8,717 nt of DNA, taken from positions 1-8,717 of the forward strand of contig JAPULM010000183.1 in assembly GCA_027294925.1 (NCBI GenBank), read 5' to 3'. Origin of the DNA: a bacterium. GTDB taxonomy: Bacteria > Tectomicrobia > Entotheonellia > Entotheonellales > Entotheonellaceae. A model generated the notes under the pieces. That model saw nothing but the letters and a program-made list of their open reading frames with translations. It ran no database searches and was not told where the DNA came from. Made by a program: the position numbers and the translations under genes. Of the stretch, positions 6,871-8,717 are shown in pieces. How positions within the stretch are numbered: the first letter of the stretch is position 1; each line of letters starts with the position of its first letter.

Positions 6871-6887
6871 AGGACAGGAGCAGTCCT
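6871..6887 (+). promoter_or_regulatory. Hairpin carrying the toxin Shine-Dalgarno sequence in its loop
   Basis: AGGAC (6871-6875) can pair with GTCCT (6883-6887) around the loop AGGAGCA, which contains the ribosome binding site AGGAG. The stem ends on the base just before the GTG start at 6888. Such a stem could limit toxin translation. Confidence 0.4.
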
Positions 6888-7141
6888 GTGCCGTATTACG
6901 ACATTATTTGGCATCCAGAGCCGGGCCGCAATGTGGAGCATATTTCCGAGCACCATTTAACGCCGGAAGATATTGAACACGCGTTGTTTAATCCGATTGC
7001 CCATGATATCAGCCGTTTATCTGGTCGACCAATGGTCTACGGGTTCACTCCTGATGGCCGCTATATCGTCGTGGTCTACGAAGAAATGAAATTGACGATT
7101 GCACATGGTATCCTGTAACCGCGTATGAAGTCGGGGAATGA
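6888..7141 (+). pseudogene. BrnT-like toxin of a type II toxin-antitoxin pair, frameshifted near its 3' end
   Basis: From GTG at 6888 (AGGAG 7 nt upstream) the frame gives 76 residues and stops at TAA 7116-7118. The body (IIWHPE, then LTPEDIEHALFNP, then TPDGRYIVVVYEE) is that of small toxins with a RelE/BrnT-like fold that are found before XRE antitoxins, where they typically act as mRNA interferases. The family usually ends in a peptide like YPVTAYEV. Exactly that is found here in the -1 frame: from about 7088 the codons read EIDDCTWYPVTAYEVGE and stop at TGA 7139-7141. So one base appears to be missing (or two added) near 7080-7088. The intact gene would be 255 nt, 84 residues, ending 9 nt before the antitoxin. 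The frame as it stands replaces the last strand with MKLTIAHGIL and is probably inactive, unless the shift is a sequencing error or is made good by -1 slippage. BrnT membership is by resemblance only. Confidence 0.7.
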
Positions 7142-7150
7142 GGACCAATC

Positions 7151-7525
7151 ATGGCCAAGAAAATGGGCAAGCGGATCTACCGCGAGGCGACAGAGGAAGA
7201 AGAGGAGAGGCACAAGCGGATTCGGGAACAAGTCCAAGCGGAATTGCCGGACATCAAGAAACGGGCCAAGCTAAAGTTAGACGAAGTGATGCAGCACGGT
7301 ATTGCCATTCAGCACACCATGTCTGTTTTGAAGGCCGAGCGCATGAAAAAAGGGCTGAGCCTGTCCAATATGAAAGAGCGTACGGGAATCGAACGATCCA
7401 CGCTATCACGATTGGAGAACAATGAGGAAGGCAATCCCACTGTCAATACGCTCGCTAGGTACGCCGAGGCTGTCGGGAAAAAGGTGTTGATCGTGTTAGC
7501 CGACGCTGATGAAGTCGAAGCGTAG
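7151..7525 (+). CDS. XRE-family antitoxin / transcriptional regulator
   Basis: This 124-residue protein has a charged helical N-terminus (KKMGKRIYREATEEEEE, then ELPDIKKRAK) and a C-terminal helix-turn-helix of XRE (Cro/CI) type at about 58-113, with LSLSNMKERTGI, ERSTLSRLENN and NPTVNTLARYAEAVGK marking the helices. It should bind and neutralise the upstream toxin through its N-terminal part and repress the operon through the HTH. ATG at 7151 has GAGGA at 7140-7144, and this site overlaps the TGA (7139-7141) of the unbroken toxin frame, which suggests coupled translation when the toxin is intact. With the present TAA at 7116-7118 the distance grows to 32 nt. The toxin-before-antitoxin order matches HigBA/BrnTA-style modules. 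The gene itself looks complete. Confidence 0.88.
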   Translation: MAKKMGKRIYREATEEEEERHKRIREQVQAELPDIKKRAKLKLDEVMQHGIAIQHTMSVLKAERMKKGLSLSNMKERTGIERSTLSRLENNEEGNPTVNTLARYAEAVGKKVLIVLADADEVEA

Positions 7526-7623
7526 AGGATCAACTGTTGAAGCAGGCTTCGGCCTCACCGCGATGGTCAGTGGAACGAGACCATTAAGGTGTTCTGGCGG
7601 GGGGTGCGTCTGGGAGGGCAAGG

Positions 7624-7643
7624 CAAAAAAGGCTTTTGTTTTT
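7624..7643 (+). terminator. Weak candidate terminator after the toxin-antitoxin operon
   Basis: CAAAA (7624-7628) pairs with TTTTG (7634-7638) around AAGGC, followed by five T (7639-7643). The stem is short and mostly A-T, so it is a weak candidate. Confidence 0.25.
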
Positions 7644-7777
7644 CCTCAACATGAGAGAGAATGGGCATGGCTGAGTACCTCTTGTTGAGATGAGATTGAC
7701 TCGCAAACAGGTAGAGAGATGCTCAGTTTTTTATCTCGACTTGATCACCCTACAAACCGCGTAAAGTAGAGCGGCTT

Positions 7778-7795
7778 GCTTAGATAAGCGCGCTT
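7778..7795. promoter_or_regulatory. Two overlapping palindromes upstream of CoA-transferase, candidate operator
   Basis: GCTTA-GA-TAAGC (7778-7789) is a perfect inverted repeat, and AAGCGCGCTT (7786-7795) is a second perfect palindrome sharing four bases with it. They lie 28-45 bp before the CoA-transferase start, where a repressor would block transcription or a hairpin could form in the leader. The regulator is unknown. Confidence 0.35.
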
Positions 7796-7822
7796 CACAG
7801 CAAAGAGAGAGGAGGGCCGACT

Positions 7823-8717
7823 ATGACCCATGATGCACTGCGAACGCTTTTGCCGATCGCCGGCTGGCCTGAGGAGCGCGCTGACGCGGTCGAGATAACC
7901 GGCAGCGCCGATCCGCTATTGCCAACGCCGTTCCGTATCGGCGAGACCAGTGTTGCCGCACTGGCGGCGATCGGCCTCGCCGTTGCCGATCTGTGGGAAT
8001 TGCGCAGCGGTCGCTGCCAGGAGGTCGCGGTCGATACCCGCCAGGCGACCGCCTCGCTACGCAGCGGCAAGTACATGCAGCTGGATGGGGCGCCCGTTTC
8101 GACCGAGCGCAACACGGTGATGGGCGTCTATCCGGCCAAGAACGGCCGCTGGAGCTATCTGCACTGCAATTTCCCCAACCATCGTGCCGCGACCCTCAAG
8201 GTGCTCGGCGTGCCGGAAGATTGCCAGGCGGTGCGCCAAGCGGTTGCGCATTGGGACGCTCTCGAGCTTGAGGAGGCGATCATTGCCGCCAACGGCGCCG
8301 GGGGCATGGTGCGCAGCATGGAAGAATGGGCCCAGCACCCGCAGGCCGCCGCGATTGCCTCGCTGCCGCTGATGGAGATCGTCAAGATCGGCGATAGCCC
8401 GCCGGAAAAGCTCCCCGACGGCGATCGGCCGTTGTCGGGCGTCCGGGTGCTCGACCTGACCCGGGTCCTTGCCGGGCCGACCTGTGCGCGCACCCTGGCG
8501 GAGCACGGCGCCGAAGTCATGAAGATCACTGGGGCGCATCTTCCTAATATCGGCTACCAAGAATACGACACCGGCCACGGCAAACTCTCCGCCCATCTTG
8601 ACCTTCGAGAGCAGAAGGACCTGGAGACCCTGCGCGGGCTGGTCCGTGAGTCAGACGTGTTCTCTCAGGGGTACCGCCCGGGAACCCTGGGGATGCGTGG
8701 GCTCTCGCCCGAGGAGT
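7823..8717 (+). CDS. Family III (CaiB/BaiF-type) CoA-transferase, C-terminus cut by window edge
   Basis: Starting at ATG 7823, with GAGAGGAGGG just upstream, 298 codons are open to the right edge. From about residue 203 the sequence is the N-terminal signature of family III CoA-transferases: PLSGVRVLDLTRVLAGPTCA, then AEHGAEVMKI, then the region ending in SQGYRPG. These enzymes move CoA between carboxylic acids in the cytoplasm, for example in carnitine, bile acid, oxalate or aromatic acid metabolism; the substrate here is unknown. Residues 1-195 carry material usually in the C-terminal half (GVYPAKNGRWSYLHCNFPNHR at about 101-121), so the halves are in the less common order known from longer CoA-transferases. 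The catalytic aspartate should lie further on, outside the window. G/C-rich third codon positions contrast with the toxin-antitoxin genes. No operon partner is visible. Confidence 0.9.
   Translation, partial: MTHDALRTLLPIAGWPEERADAVEITGSADPLLPTPFRIGETSVAALAAIGLAVADLWELRSGRCQEVAVDTRQATASLRSGKYMQLDGAPVSTERNTVMGVYPAKNGRWSYLHCNFPNHRAATLKVLGVPEDCQAVRQAVAHWDALELEEAIIAANGAGGMVRSMEEWAQHPQAAAIASLPLMEIVKIGDSPPEKLPDGDRPLSGVRVLDLTRVLAGPTCARTLAEHGAEVMKITGAHLPNIGYQEYDTGHGKLSAHLDLREQKDLETLRGLVRESDVFSQGYRPGTLGMRGLSPEE

Larger units (their letters stand above)
7526..7822. other. Regulatory gap between antitoxin and CoA-transferase
   Basis: No gene is seen. A perfect AGGC-TTCG-GCCT tetraloop hairpin lies at 7544-7555, 19 bp after the antitoxin stop, with no T-run behind it. 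A second, AT-rich candidate terminator and two overlapping palindromes are listed separately. A poor promoter candidate for the CoA-transferase is TTGATC (7741-7746) with TAAAGT (7762-7767) at a 15-nt spacing. Confidence 0.45.

Noticed and set aside
8057..8596. 179-codon open frame on the minus strand opposite the CoA-transferase
   Set aside because: It is a typical antisense shadow in GC-rich coding DNA; the plus strand carries the recognised enzyme motifs.

Overview
The window reads as bacterial chromosome from an organism with medium-high GC. Evidence for this is Shine-Dalgarno-led genes, sigma70-like promoters, REP-type GC-rich palindromes, a thiamine-dependent 2-oxoacid:ferredoxin oxidoreductase, a secreted subtilase, a family III CoA-transferase and a toxin-antitoxin pair. 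It suggests a Gram-negative environmental bacterium (proteobacterial or a deep-branching relative such as Tectomicrobia). No marker gene is present, so the lineage is a guess.

Layout. Positions 1-1463 (minus) carry a secreted S8 subtilase whose C-terminus runs off the left edge. Positions 1464-2220 are non-coding accessory DNA: REP-like palindromes, a paired inverted GC-rich element at 1641-1796, and a possible remnant of a GspH-type pseudopilin at 1930-2109. Positions 2221-4915 (minus) hold a two-gene operon for the gamma-alpha fusion subunit and the beta subunit of a 2-oxoacid:ferredoxin oxidoreductase (korA-korB type). It follows a strong promoter at 5200-5227 and a leader of about 280 nt with a possible 13-codon leader peptide. 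Positions 5284-5564 (minus) contain a small broken gene that has a good Shine-Dalgarno sequence but ATT where ATG is expected, plus one internal frameshift. Positions 5563-6771 (plus) carry an unrecognised small gene followed by an FHA-domain protein. Positions 6821-7525 (plus) hold a toxin-antitoxin module with its own promoter, a palindrome near the expected transcription start and a hairpin around the toxin ribosome binding site; the toxin frame is broken near its end while the XRE antitoxin is intact. Positions 7526-7822 are a regulatory gap with two overlapping palindromes. From 7823 to the right edge runs a partial CaiB/BaiF-type CoA-transferase with its domain halves in the less common order.

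The metabolic genes (KorAB, CoA-transferase) both handle acyl-CoA chemistry but are far apart and on opposite strands, so no joint pathway is claimed. The stretch from 5284 to 7822 looks like an accessory island of small, partly decaying genes between two housekeeping-like blocks. No clearly new multi-gene system is visible. The most interesting points are the two broken small genes, the unusual control region of the toxin-antitoxin pair, and the FHA protein with its unrecognised partner.
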